NCBI GenBank assembly: GCA_023458055.1
Contig: JAEXAW010000060.1
Span: forward strand, 62,001 to 126,000
Length of the DNA stretch: 64,000 bases
DNA from: Pseudomonadota bacterium
Lineage (GTDB): Bacteria; Pseudomonadota; Alphaproteobacteria; Sphingomonadales; Sphingomonadaceae
Reading direction: 5' to 3'
In this document: one piece after another, positions 16,378 through 25,539 of the stretch
How the letters are laid out: each line of letters begins with the position of its first letter
Position numbering within the stretch: position 1 is the first letter of the stretch
Program-made: the position numbers and the translations under genes
The notes under the pieces: model-generated
Database searches by the model: none
What the model was told of the DNA's origin: nothing
Seen by the model: the letters and a program-made list of their open reading frames with translations, nothing else

Positions 16378-17955
16378 ATGGAATCATCATCAGGACGATG
16401 GATAGGCGTAAAGCGCTGGGGCGGGCGCCTTGTGAAACTGTTGATCGTTCTTGCGATCGCTATCGTGGTGGCGCGCCTTGCATTTCCTTTGCCCGATATT
16501 TCCACCCGCCCGCCGGAACAGGGATTGGCGCCTGGCCTCAACGATCCTCTCGTTCGTTGGACAACCACGGCGGGAAATGGGCAGGAGGGTAAATCCGGCG
16601 TCGTCATGCTGGGTGACGGGCGCGATGCTTTTCATAGCCGGTTAGCGCTGATTGACCGCGCGCAAACTTCCATCGATGCGCAATATTATATCTGGCATGA
16701 CGATGTCTCGGGGATGCTTCTGCTTGATGCGTTGCAGCGTGCCGCCGCACGGGGGGTGCAAGTGCGCTTGCTGCTCGATGACAATGGCGTGCCGGGGATG
16801 GACAGCTACCTCGCGGCTCTCAATGCGGAGCCCAATTTTCACATCCGCCTGTTCAATCCTTCGACGGTGCGGCAGCCGAAGATGCTCGGCTATGCTTTCG
16901 ACTTTTTCCGGATGAACCGGCGCATGCATAATAAATCGCTGGTCGTTGATGGTGCTGCGGCCATTATCGGCGGACGGAATATCGGGGATGAATATTTCGA
17001 ACTGGGCGATGATTATTACAAGGATCTCGATGTATTGGCGGTCGGCCCTATCGTTGCAGAAACAAGGACGATGTTCGACCGCTATTGGAACAGCGCGTCC
17101 GTATTTGCGCTCGAAACCATTATATCGGGTCTGGGAGATAAGGCTGCCCTTGCGGCACGGTTCGCTGCGGTGCGTCAGCAGGGGAAAACGTCTTTCCTCT
17201 CGACCGATGAAAGCAGCACGGCGGCGCGTTATGCGGATAAGGGGCAGCCGCTCGAATGGACGCGGGTGCAACTGGTCGCCGATGATCCGGTTAAAGGCGA
17301 AGGCAAAGCGCGCAAAGACCAGTTGATGATTGCCCGGCTTGGAACAATCCTCGGCACGGTCCAAAAGCGCCTTGATCTTGTTTCTGCCTATTTTGTACCG
17401 GGCGAGACGGGCACGGCCTATTTCGAAAAGCTGGCCGGATCGGGCAAGGATGTGCGCATTCTGACCAATGCGTTCGATACGACCGATGTGGTGCTCGTCC
17501 ATTCCGGCTATGCCAAATACCGTAAACACCTCCTCGAAAACGGTGTCAAACTATATGAACTCAAGCTGCGCGGCGCGAGCATGGGCGAGCGTGAGCGTCA
17601 GGTGCATCCCCTTGGCCTTTCAGGCGCCAGTCTTCACGCCAAGACCTTTGCGGTCGATGACAACAGGGTGTTCATCGGGTCGTTCAATTTCGACCCGCGT
17701 TCGGCTCAGCTCAACTGCGAAATGGGCTATCTGATCGATAGTCCGGCGATGGCGAAGAGCATCAGCGCCCCCTTCGATGGCGCACTCAATCTCGTTAGCT
17801 ACCGGCCGGAACTCAATGCGCAAAACGACATGCTTTGGCGCGAACGCACGATCAACGGGACGGAAACGGTCCGCACGCCAGAACCGGGAACCAGCGGCTT
17901 CGAGCGCGCGATGCTCACCGTAGTGGGATGGCTGCCGGTCGAATGGCTGCTTTGA
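16378..17955 (+). CDS. Phospholipase D-like protein, cardiolipin synthase ClsC/YmdC type
   Basis: A 525-residue protein with one N-terminal membrane anchor (about residues 18-36). The two HKD motifs are both complete: H184-N-K186...D191 (MHNKSLVVDGAAAIIGGRN) and H420-A-K422...D427 (LHAKTFAVDDNRVFIGSFN). The architecture matches YmdC/ClsC, which condenses phosphatidylglycerol and phosphatidylethanolamine to cardiolipin; other phosphodiesterase activities are possible. It is first in an operon of membrane proteins on the island. The upstream 230 bp are AT-rich and hold no gene. Confidence 0.88.
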   Translation: MESSSGRWIGVKRWGGRLVKLLIVLAIAIVVARLAFPLPDISTRPPEQGLAPGLNDPLVRWTTTAGNGQEGKSGVVMLGDGRDAFHSRLALIDRAQTSIDAQYYIWHDDVSGMLLLDALQRAAARGVQVRLLLDDNGVPGMDSYLAALNAEPNFHIRLFNPSTVRQPKMLGYAFDFFRMNRRMHNKSLVVDGAAAIIGGRNIGDEYFELGDDYYKDLDVLAVGPIVAETRTMFDRYWNSASVFALETIISGLGDKAALAARFAAVRQQGKTSFLSTDESSTAARYADKGQPLEWTRVQLVADDPVKGEGKARKDQLMIARLGTILGTVQKRLDLVSAYFVPGETGTAYFEKLAGSGKDVRILTNAFDTTDVVLVHSGYAKYRKHLLENGVKLYELKLRGASMGERERQVHPLGLSGASLHAKTFAVDDNRVFIGSFNFDPRSAQLNCEMGYLIDSPAMAKSISAPFDGALNLVSYRPELNAQNDMLWRERTINGTETVRTPEPGTSGFERAMLTVVGWLPVEWLL

Positions 17956-17986
17956 GATTTTGATGTGAAATGAAGGGAGAAGGATA

Positions 17987-18502
17987 ATGTCAAAATGGAT
18001 TTGGTGGATGATAGCGGGCTGTCTGTCGCTGATTGGCGGTATCATTGCCTTCGCTAACCCGATGGCCGCGACGCTGACGGCGGTTGCGCTAGCGGGCTAC
18101 ACGTTCATTTTCGTGGGCGTTGCGACGGTCATTTCGGCGTTTGCCGATCAAAGTTGGGGGCAACGCATTCTGGCGATCTTGCTAGGAGCCTTGATGTTGT
18201 TCCTTGGGGTCAATCTGTTGGGCGAGCCGCTGCAAGGCATGTTGTCGCTGACGGTTGCGGTTGCGATCGGATTGATCTTCGCCGGCATCTTGCGACTGGT
18301 GATCGGTTTCGGGTCGCAAGGCAATGTGCGTTGGCTGATGATCCTGTCCGGCGCAATTTCATTGTTGCTGGCGTTTATGATCTTTTCTGATTTTCCCGCG
18401 TCAGCGACGGTGGTGCTCGGCGTGTTTCTGGCGGTTGAGCTGGTGTCGAACGGCATTTCGCTAATCGTCTTGGCGCTGGCTCGCAAGACGGCTACCGTCT
18501 AA
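17987..18502 (+). CDS. HdeD/DUF308 family membrane protein
   Basis: A 171-residue inner-membrane protein with six hydrophobic helices arranged in repeated pairs, starting WIWWMIAGCLSLIGGIIAFANPM, a motif typical of HdeD/DUF308. HdeD is linked to acid resistance in E. coli. It follows a GGGAGAAGG ribosome site and lies 31 bases after the PLD-like gene, 3 bases before the next gene. Its partners here (lipid synthase, channels) suggest a membrane-stress operon. Confidence 0.88.
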   Translation: MSKWIWWMIAGCLSLIGGIIAFANPMAATLTAVALAGYTFIFVGVATVISAFADQSWGQRILAILLGALMLFLGVNLLGEPLQGMLSLTVAVAIGLIFAGILRLVIGFGSQGNVRWLMILSGAISLLLAFMIFSDFPASATVVLGVFLAVELVSNGISLIVLALARKTATV

Positions 18503-18505
18503 TCG

Positions 18506-19615
18506 ATGGAGGATGAACCAGGAGCGATAACCGACCAGCCCGGCGATCCGTTCGAGCGTTTTGTCGTGCTGGTTCTGGCCGTGCTCCTTGCGGTTCTTTT
18601 GGGATGGCTGTTGAATATCGGCAAGAGTCTCCTCCTGCCGATATTCATTGCCGTCATGTCGATTTATGTTCTGGTGGGCGCAAGTGCCTGGTTGGGGCGA
18701 CTGCCCGTTATCGGACGAGCACCCGAATGGACCCGGCGCCTGATAGTCCTGGCAGGATTCCTCGCCGGAGTGTTGCTCTTGCTATGGGTGGTGCTGTCGA
18801 CCGGCACCCAACTTGCCGAACGAGCCCCCGTCTATCAGAAAAATTTGCGGATATTGCTGGATCATGTCGCCGCAACAATAGGCCTCGGACATGTTCCGGA
18901 CTGGGATGTCTTATCGTCGCGCCTCTATGCGGCCATTGATCTTCAGGCTTTGGCTGTGGCGGCACTGGGCTCGGTCTCGGCCTTTCTGGGCGTTACTGTC
19001 ATGGTGGTCATCTATGCAATGTTCTTGATGGGCGAGCGAGGCGGCTTTGCCCGCAAGATTGCAACTGCGCTACCTGGCCGCAGCGCCGCGCAGACCCATG
19101 CCATTGTCCGCGATATCAACCAGTCCATCGGTGATTATCTCGCGGTCAAGACGTTGATCAGCATCATATTGGGGGTGCTGTCCTATATCGCTCTGGCGAT
19201 CGTCGGCGTGGATTTCGCGCTATTCTGGGCCGTGATGATCGGCCTCCTCCATTTTATACCCTATGTTGGCTCAATGCTTGGCATAGTCCTGCCGGTTCTG
19301 CTGACCATGGCACAGTTTGGCTCGCTATCGACTACGTTGATTGTTACCGCATTACTTGCGGCAACACAGGCGTTTGTCGGCAATCTGCTCGAGCCCAAAA
19401 TGGTTGGACACAAAGTTAACATGTCGCCCTTTGTCGTCGTGGTCGCGCTGGCTTTCTGGTCCTCCATCTGGGGCATACCTGGCGCTATTCTGGCGATTCC
19501 GTTGACATCCATCATGGCCATCGTGTTTGGATCGTTCGCGCATACCCGGCCTCTGGCGGTGTTATTGGCCGACGATGTGTCGGTATTCGAGCAGACCACG
19601 GGCGACGAGCGATGA
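18506..19615 (+). CDS. AI-2E family transporter (PerM/YhhT-like)
   Basis: A 369-residue polytopic membrane protein with about eight helices. The family signatures are present: the loop IGLLHFIPYVGSMLGIVLPV and the GNLLEPKMVGHKVNMSPFVV motif with the following WGIPGAILAIPLTS. Despite the family name, members include ion or small-molecule exporters; the substrate cannot be predicted. The gene overlaps the K+ channel gene by an ATGA and follows hdeD by 3 bases, so translation is probably coupled. Confidence 0.9.
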   Translation: MEDEPGAITDQPGDPFERFVVLVLAVLLAVLLGWLLNIGKSLLLPIFIAVMSIYVLVGASAWLGRLPVIGRAPEWTRRLIVLAGFLAGVLLLLWVVLSTGTQLAERAPVYQKNLRILLDHVAATIGLGHVPDWDVLSSRLYAAIDLQALAVAALGSVSAFLGVTVMVVIYAMFLMGERGGFARKIATALPGRSAAQTHAIVRDINQSIGDYLAVKTLISIILGVLSYIALAIVGVDFALFWAVMIGLLHFIPYVGSMLGIVLPVLLTMAQFGSLSTTLIVTALLAATQAFVGNLLEPKMVGHKVNMSPFVVVVALAFWSSIWGIPGAILAIPLTSIMAIVFGSFAHTRPLAVLLADDVSVFEQTTGDER

Positions 19616-19956
19616 GGCCGGTTCGCGGATTGATCCATTCGCTCTTGATCGCGTTCGAAAATCCGCGCGTGCGGGCACTGCTTGGTTTCACCTTCACGTT
19701 GATAATATGTGCGTCGCTCTTCTATCATTATGTCGAAGGGTGGAGCTTTATTGATGCGGTCTATTTTTCCGTGATGACGCTGGCAACGGTGGGCTATGGG
19801 GATTTGACACCGCATACGGTGGCGGGCAAGATTTTTACGATCGGCTTTGTGCTGGTGGGCCTCGGTATCTTCGTTGCGACGGCGACGGCGCTTGGCGAAA
19901 CTATGCTCGCAACGCGCCGCTCCGATCTTGAAAAAGAAAGGGAGCGTGAGCGATGA
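19612..19956 (+). CDS. Two-TM potassium channel (ion channel family)
   Basis: A 114-residue protein with two transmembrane helices around a pore loop containing the K+ selectivity filter TVGYGD (SVMTLATVGYGDLTPHT). There is no cytosolic RCK domain; the C-terminus is a short charged helix (RRSDLEKERERER). It resembles small KcsA-like or Ion_trans_2 channels. It overlaps the AI-2E gene by 4 bases, and its TGA overlaps the ATG that once began the ClC gene. Confidence 0.87.
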   Translation: MRPVRGLIHSLLIAFENPRVRALLGFTFTLIICASLFYHYVEGWSFIDAVYFSVMTLATVGYGDLTPHTVAGKIFTIGFVLVGLGIFVATATALGETMLATRRSDLEKERERER

Positions 19957-19988
19957 AGTCGGTAAGTATTGCCTAGGGCTATGGCCTG

Positions 19989-21119
19989 TTGGCCGGTGCT
20001 GTCGCGGCGTTGACCTTGTGGATGATGCAGCAACTATCGGGCTTAATCTGGTCCGGTTCGGACAGCCGCTGGTATATTGTGACGGTGATCCTCGGCGGCG
20101 GTGTTCTGCTTGCCCTCCTCCGCCTGATTTATGCCGGAGAGGGGTTGGCGGCCCAACTTGCCGAGGATGTCCCGCAAACGCGCAAACAGGTCAGCCACAT
20201 TGCGGTGCTTATCGCAATGGCGGTGGTTGCGGTAGCGTTCGGCGGCTCGATTGGACCTGAGGCCGGACTTCTTGCGGTGGTGACCGAACTGGGCGCGCTC
20301 GTCTCACTGCTGCTTGCCCGCAACGCGCAGGAGCGACACTATATTTCCGATGTCGGCGCTGCGGCTGCGCTTGGCGGCCTTTATGGATCACCCTTGGGAG
20401 GGGCCGCCACTGCGGAACAGGGAGAAGCAGCGCCGCGGTGGCAGCTCTATCTTGCAGCAACCGCCGGTTTGGTCGGCTTTCTGTTGACGACAAAATTTGC
20501 GCTCCATGGAGAGGGGATGCGGGTGCATCTGCCGCCCCATATCTCTGCCATGGACGGCACCGATTTTTTCGCTGCACTGCCCGCTGCCGTACTCGGAGCC
20601 GCTGTCGGGGTCGCCTTTGTCAAGCTCTTGCCGTGGCTTGAACAGATGCTCGCAAAGACAGGCGGAATCGTGGTGCAGACGATGGTCGGCACCCTGTTGT
20701 TCGCCGCTCTGGCCGCTACGCTCCCCATTCTGCGTTTTTCCGGTCATGCCGAACTTGAAGACTTGGTGCATTGGGGGGAGACCATCGGGGCTCCGGCGCT
20801 GTTATTGCTGGCCGGATTAAAAATAGTTGCGACCGCATTATGTCTGTCTGCCGGATGGCGCGGCGGCGCGGCCTTTCCGTTGTTATTCGCAGGCGCAGCG
20901 GCAGGCGGCGCGTTGCTCGGCTTATTTCCGCAAATCCCGGTCACCGTCATGCTGGTAGGCGGGATGACCGCAGCACTCACTGTGGGCATGGGCAAACCGC
21001 TCGCGGGTGCGCTGATCGCGCTCCTGCTGATTGGTCCGGTTTCAGTCGGAGCTATGGCGGCCGGTGCGATGGTCGGCTGGGCCGCCGCCCAACGCTGGCC
21101 TTCCAGCGCCGTACATTGA
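19989..21119 (+). CDS. ClC-family chloride channel/transporter, 5' end altered by an amber codon
   Basis: A 376-residue membrane protein of the ClC family, with a conserved GGSIGPEAGL selectivity motif (GSxGPE), GGLYGSPLGGA and GGAAFPLLFAGAAAGG. The natural start appears to be the ATG at 19953, coupled to the K+ channel stop (ATGA). That frame reads seven codons, then TAG (19974-19976), then continues without break into the ClC sequence. The TTG at 19989 is the first plausible restart. The gene may be expressed weakly from it, or be a very recent pseudogene. Family members usually begin with an extra helix N-terminal of this point. Confidence 0.8.
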   Translation: MAGAVAALTLWMMQQLSGLIWSGSDSRWYIVTVILGGGVLLALLRLIYAGEGLAAQLAEDVPQTRKQVSHIAVLIAMAVVAVAFGGSIGPEAGLLAVVTELGALVSLLLARNAQERHYISDVGAAAALGGLYGSPLGGAATAEQGEAAPRWQLYLAATAGLVGFLLTTKFALHGEGMRVHLPPHISAMDGTDFFAALPAAVLGAAVGVAFVKLLPWLEQMLAKTGGIVVQTMVGTLLFAALAATLPILRFSGHAELEDLVHWGETIGAPALLLLAGLKIVATALCLSAGWRGGAAFPLLFAGAAAGGALLGLFPQIPVTVMLVGGMTAALTVGMGKPLAGALIALLLIGPVSVGAMAAGAMVGWAAAQRWPSSAVH

Positions 21120-21160
21120 AAGCTAAAGTTCCACCACTTTAAGCTGATTTGCAGAAAAAA

Positions 21161-21212
21161 ATCACATTTGGGGTGTGGGGGTCGGAGGTTCGAATCCTCT
21201 CATCCCGACCAA
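21161..21212 (+). other. Putative attR: displaced 3' fragment of tRNA-Pro
   Basis: The 52 bases match tRNA-Pro positions 15074-15125 except at three sites. The 5' half of a tRNA is absent upstream, so this is not a second tRNA gene. One of the changes (CATCCCG for CGTCCCG) lies in the acceptor stem, consistent with drift after loss of function. Confidence 0.78.
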
Positions 21213-21373
21213 GGATTTTTCATAAAAATCGATCCCAACCTTAAAGTTCATATCCTTCTCGACCGGGTCTTTGCTCGCACATTGCCTCTCGGGGTTCGGT
21301 TGCTTTCCTGCCTCCCTCATGGTTTAATCACCAGACTGGTGCAAAGCCTTGAAGCAAAGAGGGTGCGATAGTC

Positions 21374-23648
21374 ATGGCTGACGAGGACAAGCCGCGTTTC
21401 AAAATGTACGACCATCCTGCTGGCGGCTGGGGCGCGGCGGCGGCGACGGCAAAGGTGCTGCTTCAGCAAAGCGTGGTCACTAAAGGATCGCGCGCGTTGC
21501 TTTCGATGAACCAGCCGGGCGGGTTCAAATGCCCGAGTTGCGCTTTTCCTGATGCTGATTGCCATAAGAAGCTCGATTTTTGCGAAAATGGCGTGAAAGC
21601 GCTCGCGTGGGAGGCGACCAAGGCGCGGGTTACACCTGAATTCTTTGCGCAATATACAGTGACTGAGTTGGCGGAGCAGTCGGATTATTGGCTCGAAATG
21701 CAGGGGCGCTTGACTGATCCCATGCGCTATGATGCCGCATCCGACAAATATGTTCCGGTGAGTTGGGAAGAAGCCTATGCGACCATCGGGCGCCACCTTC
21801 GAGGGCTGGACAGCCCCCACCATGCCGAATTTTATACCTCCGGCCGGACGCCCAATGAGGCTGCCTTTCTCTACTCCATTTTCGTGCGCGAGTTCGGGAC
21901 TAATAATTTCCCTGATTGTTCGAACATGTGCCACGAGCCGACCAGTCGCGGTCTTGCACCTGCTATCGGTGTCGGCAAGGGCACGGTCATCATGGAAGAT
22001 TTCGAACATACCGAGGCGCTGTTCATCATCGGCCAAAACACGGGTACCAATTCACCGCGCATGATGGCCAACCTGGTCGAGGCGCGCAAACGCGGCGTAC
22101 CGATCATCGCGGTCAATCCCATGCCGGAGCGCGCCCTCATCCAGTTCGCCGATCCGCAGGATGTCGTCGAAATGGCGACCTTCGGGTCAACCGAAATCGC
22201 GAGCGAATTCGTCCATATCAAGATCGGCGGCGACCTTGCCTTCCTTAAGGGCATGATGAAGGTCATGTTCGAACGCGAGGAAGCAGGCGAAACCGTGCTC
22301 GATCACGCTTTCATCGCCGAACACACGGTCGGTCTGGATATTATCCGCGATGAAATTGTCGATCTCAGTTGGAGCGATATCGTCCGCGTGTCCGGCGTTG
22401 CTGAAGAGCAAATCCGGCGCTGTGCCAATATTTACATCCGCTCTAACGCGACAATGATCTGCTATGGTATGGGCCTCACGCAGCAACAGCGCGGGTCCGA
22501 GCTCATTCAGCAGGTTGCGAACATCCTGTTGCTTAAAGGCAATTTTGGAAACGGGAGCTGGTATTTCGCCCATTCGTGGCCACAGCAATGTGCAAGGCGA
22601 CCGCACCGTCGGAATCGACGAAAAGCCATCCGATGCCTATCTTGACCGCGTGCAAGAGGTGTTCGGCTTTGATCCGCCGCGCGAATGGGGCCACCACACG
22701 ATTGAAACCGTCGAGGCGATGGAAGCGGGCACGGCCAAGGTGTTCATCGGGCTCGGCGGCAATTTCGTGCGGGCCATTCCCGACACTGATCGCTCCTATG
22801 ACGCGATGCGCCAGGTCGACCTGACTGTCGCGATCACGACCAAGCTCAACCGTGGGCATCTGGTCCACGGCAAGGAGGCGCTAATCCTTCCGGTCGTTTC
22901 ACGCTCGGAGCGGATCGAAACTGCAAAAGGCGAACAATTTGTGACCATCGAGGATTCGATGTCCAACGTCACCGCATCGCGGGGCGTCCTTGATCCGGTG
23001 AGTGACAACTGCCAGCCCGAAGTTGAAATCGTGTGCCGCATGGCGCGCGCCGCCTTGCCCGACAGCAAGATCGATTGGGAAGCTTATATCGATGATTATG
23101 ACCTCATTCGTGACAAGATCGCGGAGGTTTATCCCTCAATCTATCAAGATTTTTCGGAACGAATCAAAGAGCCGCGCGGATTCCATCTTGACGTTCCGCC
23201 ACGGCGGCGCGTTTGGGTGACGCCCAATGGCAAGGCCAATTTCCTGCCCCTCCCGGGCCTTGAGGTGAATGACAGCATCGCCGATCCAGCGATGCTGCGG
23301 CTCGCTACCGTTCGCTCGCACGACCAGTTCAACACCACGATTTACAGCTATAATGACCGCTATCGCGGCGTGAAGGGCAGCCGCTTGGTCGTATTTATGA
23401 ACGCTGATGATATGGCGGAACGCGGGCTCGCGAACGAAGCCACAATCGCGCTCGAAACGATCAGCACCGACGGGATTGAGCGGCGGGTGGATGGTTTGAC
23501 GGTCATCACCTATCCGATGCCACGCGGCGCGATTGCGGGCTATTATCCGGAATTGAACCCGCTCCTCCCGCTCTATTATCATGATGTGATCAGCGGGACG
23601 CCTGCGGCCAAATCGATCCCCGTCCGGGTGTTTGATCCTAGCGCATAA
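21374..23648 (+). pseudogene. FdhF/YdeP-family molybdopterin oxidoreductase, frameshifted
   Basis: The conceptual ~757-residue protein is a formate-dehydrogenase-alpha-like molybdenum enzyme of the YdeP branch. The N-terminal part has GGFKCPSCAFPDADCHKKLDF, FCENGVKALAWEATK, and TSGRTPNEAA...NNFPDCSNMCHEPTSRGL. The C-terminal part has ISPIRGHSNVQGDRTVGI, TKLNRGHLVHGKEALILPVV and HDQFNTTIYSYNDRYRG. The frames change near 22550: LLLKGNFG reads on in frame 1, while GAGISPIRGHSNVQ is in the +1 frame, consistent with a one-base insertion or two-base loss. Without the shift the gene is full length. It could also be a sequencing error. The physiological substrate of YdeP-type enzymes is uncertain. 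fdhD follows on the opposite strand. Confidence 0.87.
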
Positions 23649-23675
23649 AGGGCTATCAGCAGCCCGCCTGATCAA

Positions 23676-24512
23676 TCATCGCCCGATCATGGCGCGATCA
23701 TCACAGATAATCAGGGCGGAGTCCGAACGCGCGAGCGAAACCAGCGTAAGCTGCGCCGCCCTCGCCCGCTCCACCGCGAGACTCGTCGGTGCCGAGATCG
23801 TTACCAACATCGGACACCTTGCACGCACCGTCTTTTCTACCAGTTCATAGCTGCAGCGCGCCGAGAGCAGGATGAAACCGGAAGCCGGATCGCGGCCTTC
23901 CCGCGCCAACGCGCCGATGAGCTTGTCGAGCGCATTGTGGCGTCCGACATCTTCACGCGCGCAAAGAATTGCGCCATCGGGCGCGCAAAAGGCCGCCGCA
24001 TGGACGGCACCGGTCGCGCGGCCCAGCGGCTGATGATCGCCAAGGCTTGCGAGAGCGCGCGCGATGGCGTCGCGGCTGGTACGGATTGCCGCCGTCACAG
24101 GGGGCAGCGGGCGAAGCACTTCTTCGATATTCTCGATACCACACAGGCCACAGCTGCTTTCCGAAACCCGGTGGCGCACGCGCTCGAAAATGTGCTCCTT
24201 TGCCGCGTCCGGTAGCCAGATGCGAAGCGCTATTCCACCGCCGATGGCGTGGACGCCGATGTCCTCTATTTCGCCGGGGTTCGCTGCCAGCCCTTCGGCC
24301 AGCGCGAAGCCGACGGCATAATCTTCAAGGTCTGCAGGCGTCGCCATCATCACCGCATAGGCGATGCCGCATATTTCCACGGATATCGGGGTTTCGACCG
24401 CGATTGCGCGGTCAATCTGGCGGTCATCGGTGCCATCGAAGCGCAGTTCGGCTAGAGGCATATTCATAAAATCTTGCTTCGACCACTCGGTGTCGTGCGG
24501 CTTATCGGCCAT
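23676..24512 (-). CDS. fdhD: Formate dehydrogenase accessory sulfurtransferase FdhD
   Basis: A 278-residue cytosolic protein that transfers sulfur from IscS to the molybdenum cofactor of formate dehydrogenases. The active-site loop cysteines are in SSCGLCGIENIEEVL (about residues 140-155); AVHAAAFCAPDGAILCAREDVGRHNALDKLIG and SARCSYELVEKT are the other conserved blocks. The start at 24512 follows GGAGATAG. It is convergent with the FdhF/YdeP-like gene, the likely client. Confidence 0.94.
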   Translation of the reverse strand: MADKPHDTEWSKQDFMNMPLAELRFDGTDDRQIDRAIAVETPISVEICGIAYAVMMATPADLEDYAVGFALAEGLAANPGEIEDIGVHAIGGGIALRIWLPDAAKEHIFERVRHRVSESSCGLCGIENIEEVLRPLPPVTAAIRTSRDAIARALASLGDHQPLGRATGAVHAAAFCAPDGAILCAREDVGRHNALDKLIGALAREGRDPASGFILLSARCSYELVEKTVRARCPMLVTISAPTSLAVERARAAQLTLVSLARSDSALIICDDRAMIGR

Positions 24513-24634
24513 GCGCTATCTCCGCCATGCCGACCAAGAGTAGCATCATTGGATCAGCGCGCAATGGTGTGCAGAGGTGATAGATGCAGAACCCAGCCCA
24601 CGATAACCCGGCGGTGCGCTACCGCGGTCCGAGG

Positions 24635-25507
24635 TCAGTAAACCGCTGCCGGGTTCGGTTCCAACGGACTCCCGAGCATCTCGCGGTGGCTCGGCTTATC
24701 CTCGCCCCGATCATTGATGCCAAGTTCCTTGGCGACCTCTGCGCCGATCAAGGTGCGACCGGACAATTTTTCACCCACCGGTTGGGTCGCCAGCTCATAG
24801 ATGATGTGGCCGGTAAATTCCGGATTTTCCGCCATGGCCATAAATTCGGTATATTGTTCGGGATTGGTCCTGGCGGCGATGGCCGCACGTTCGGTGCGGA
24901 GCGGCCCCATCCAGATCGAGAAGGTGCGCACCCCCGTCCCGCGAAAATCATGTTCCATGTCATGCGCAAGCTTGTCGATCCCGGCCTTCTGCGCGCCATA
25001 AGCGGGCCCGTGCATATAGCAACTCGCGCCAAAGGATGAGCCGAACGCGATGGTGCCGCTACCCTGCTTCACCATCATCTTTGCCGCATGCCAGCTTGCA
25101 ACATAAGCGCTGCGCAAACCCACATCGAGAATTTTCATCGCATCGAGCTCTTTGTCCCAGAAGGGTTTTTTCTCGATAAGCTGATGGTGCATATAGGCCG
25201 CATTATTGACCAATATGTCGAGCCGTCCCTGCTCTTTTTCGATTTGGGCAAACAGCGCCGCGACCGATGCGTCATCGGCATGGTCGCACACCACTGCAAT
25301 GCCCTTGCCGCCCGCCGCCGTGACCGCGGCTGCAGTCTCGGCAACGGTGCCGGGCAAGACGGAGCCATCCCAGCCTTTTGCATCACCCGGCGTGACGGTC
25401 CGGCCGGTCACATACACCGTCATCCCCTCTTCGCCGAGACCGATCGCAATCCCCCGACCGGCACCACGGCTCGCCCCCGTGACTAACGCAATTTTGGGCT
25501 TCTCCAT
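24635..25507 (-). CDS. Short-chain dehydrogenase/reductase (DHRS1-like)
   Basis: A 290-residue SDR, longer than the classical 250 because of an extended C-terminus. The Rossmann motif is TGASRGAGRGIA (residues 10-21), the NNAAY block follows, and the catalytic residues are Ser in FGSSFGAS with YGAQK. It acts on an unknown alcohol or ketone. It is immediately downstream of the TonB receptor gene on the same strand (32-bp gap), so the two may share a transcript driven from the operator at 28202. Confidence 0.85.
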   Translation of the reverse strand: MEKPKIALVTGASRGAGRGIAIGLGEEGMTVYVTGRTVTPGDAKGWDGSVLPGTVAETAAAVTAAGGKGIAVVCDHADDASVAALFAQIEKEQGRLDILVNNAAYMHHQLIEKKPFWDKELDAMKILDVGLRSAYVASWHAAKMMVKQGSGTIAFGSSFGASCYMHGPAYGAQKAGIDKLAHDMEHDFRGTGVRTFSIWMGPLRTERAAIAARTNPEQYTEFMAMAENPEFTGHIIYELATQPVGEKLSGRTLIGAEVAKELGINDRGEDKPSHREMLGSPLEPNPAAVY

Positions 25508-25539
25508 CCTTCACTCCGCAGGGTTAAGCTGCTTCTCCC

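Larger units (their letters stand above)
15074..21212. mobile_element. Putative genomic island integrated at tRNA-Pro(GGG)
   Basis: The roughly 6.1-kb segment is bounded by direct repeats of the tRNA-Pro 3' end. It contains an IS remnant followed by a five-gene membrane/stress operon (PLD-like, HdeD, AI-2E/PerM-like, K+ channel, ClC). No tyrosine recombinase or excisionase is visible, so if this is an island, its integrase has been lost or lay elsewhere. The alternative is a chance tRNA fragment next to an IS insertion; the repeat length and end point make that less likely. Confidence 0.65.

Noticed and set aside
21161..21212. A second tRNA-Pro gene
   Set aside because: Only the anticodon-arm-to-CCA half is present. 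No acceptor 5' strand or D-arm precedes it.
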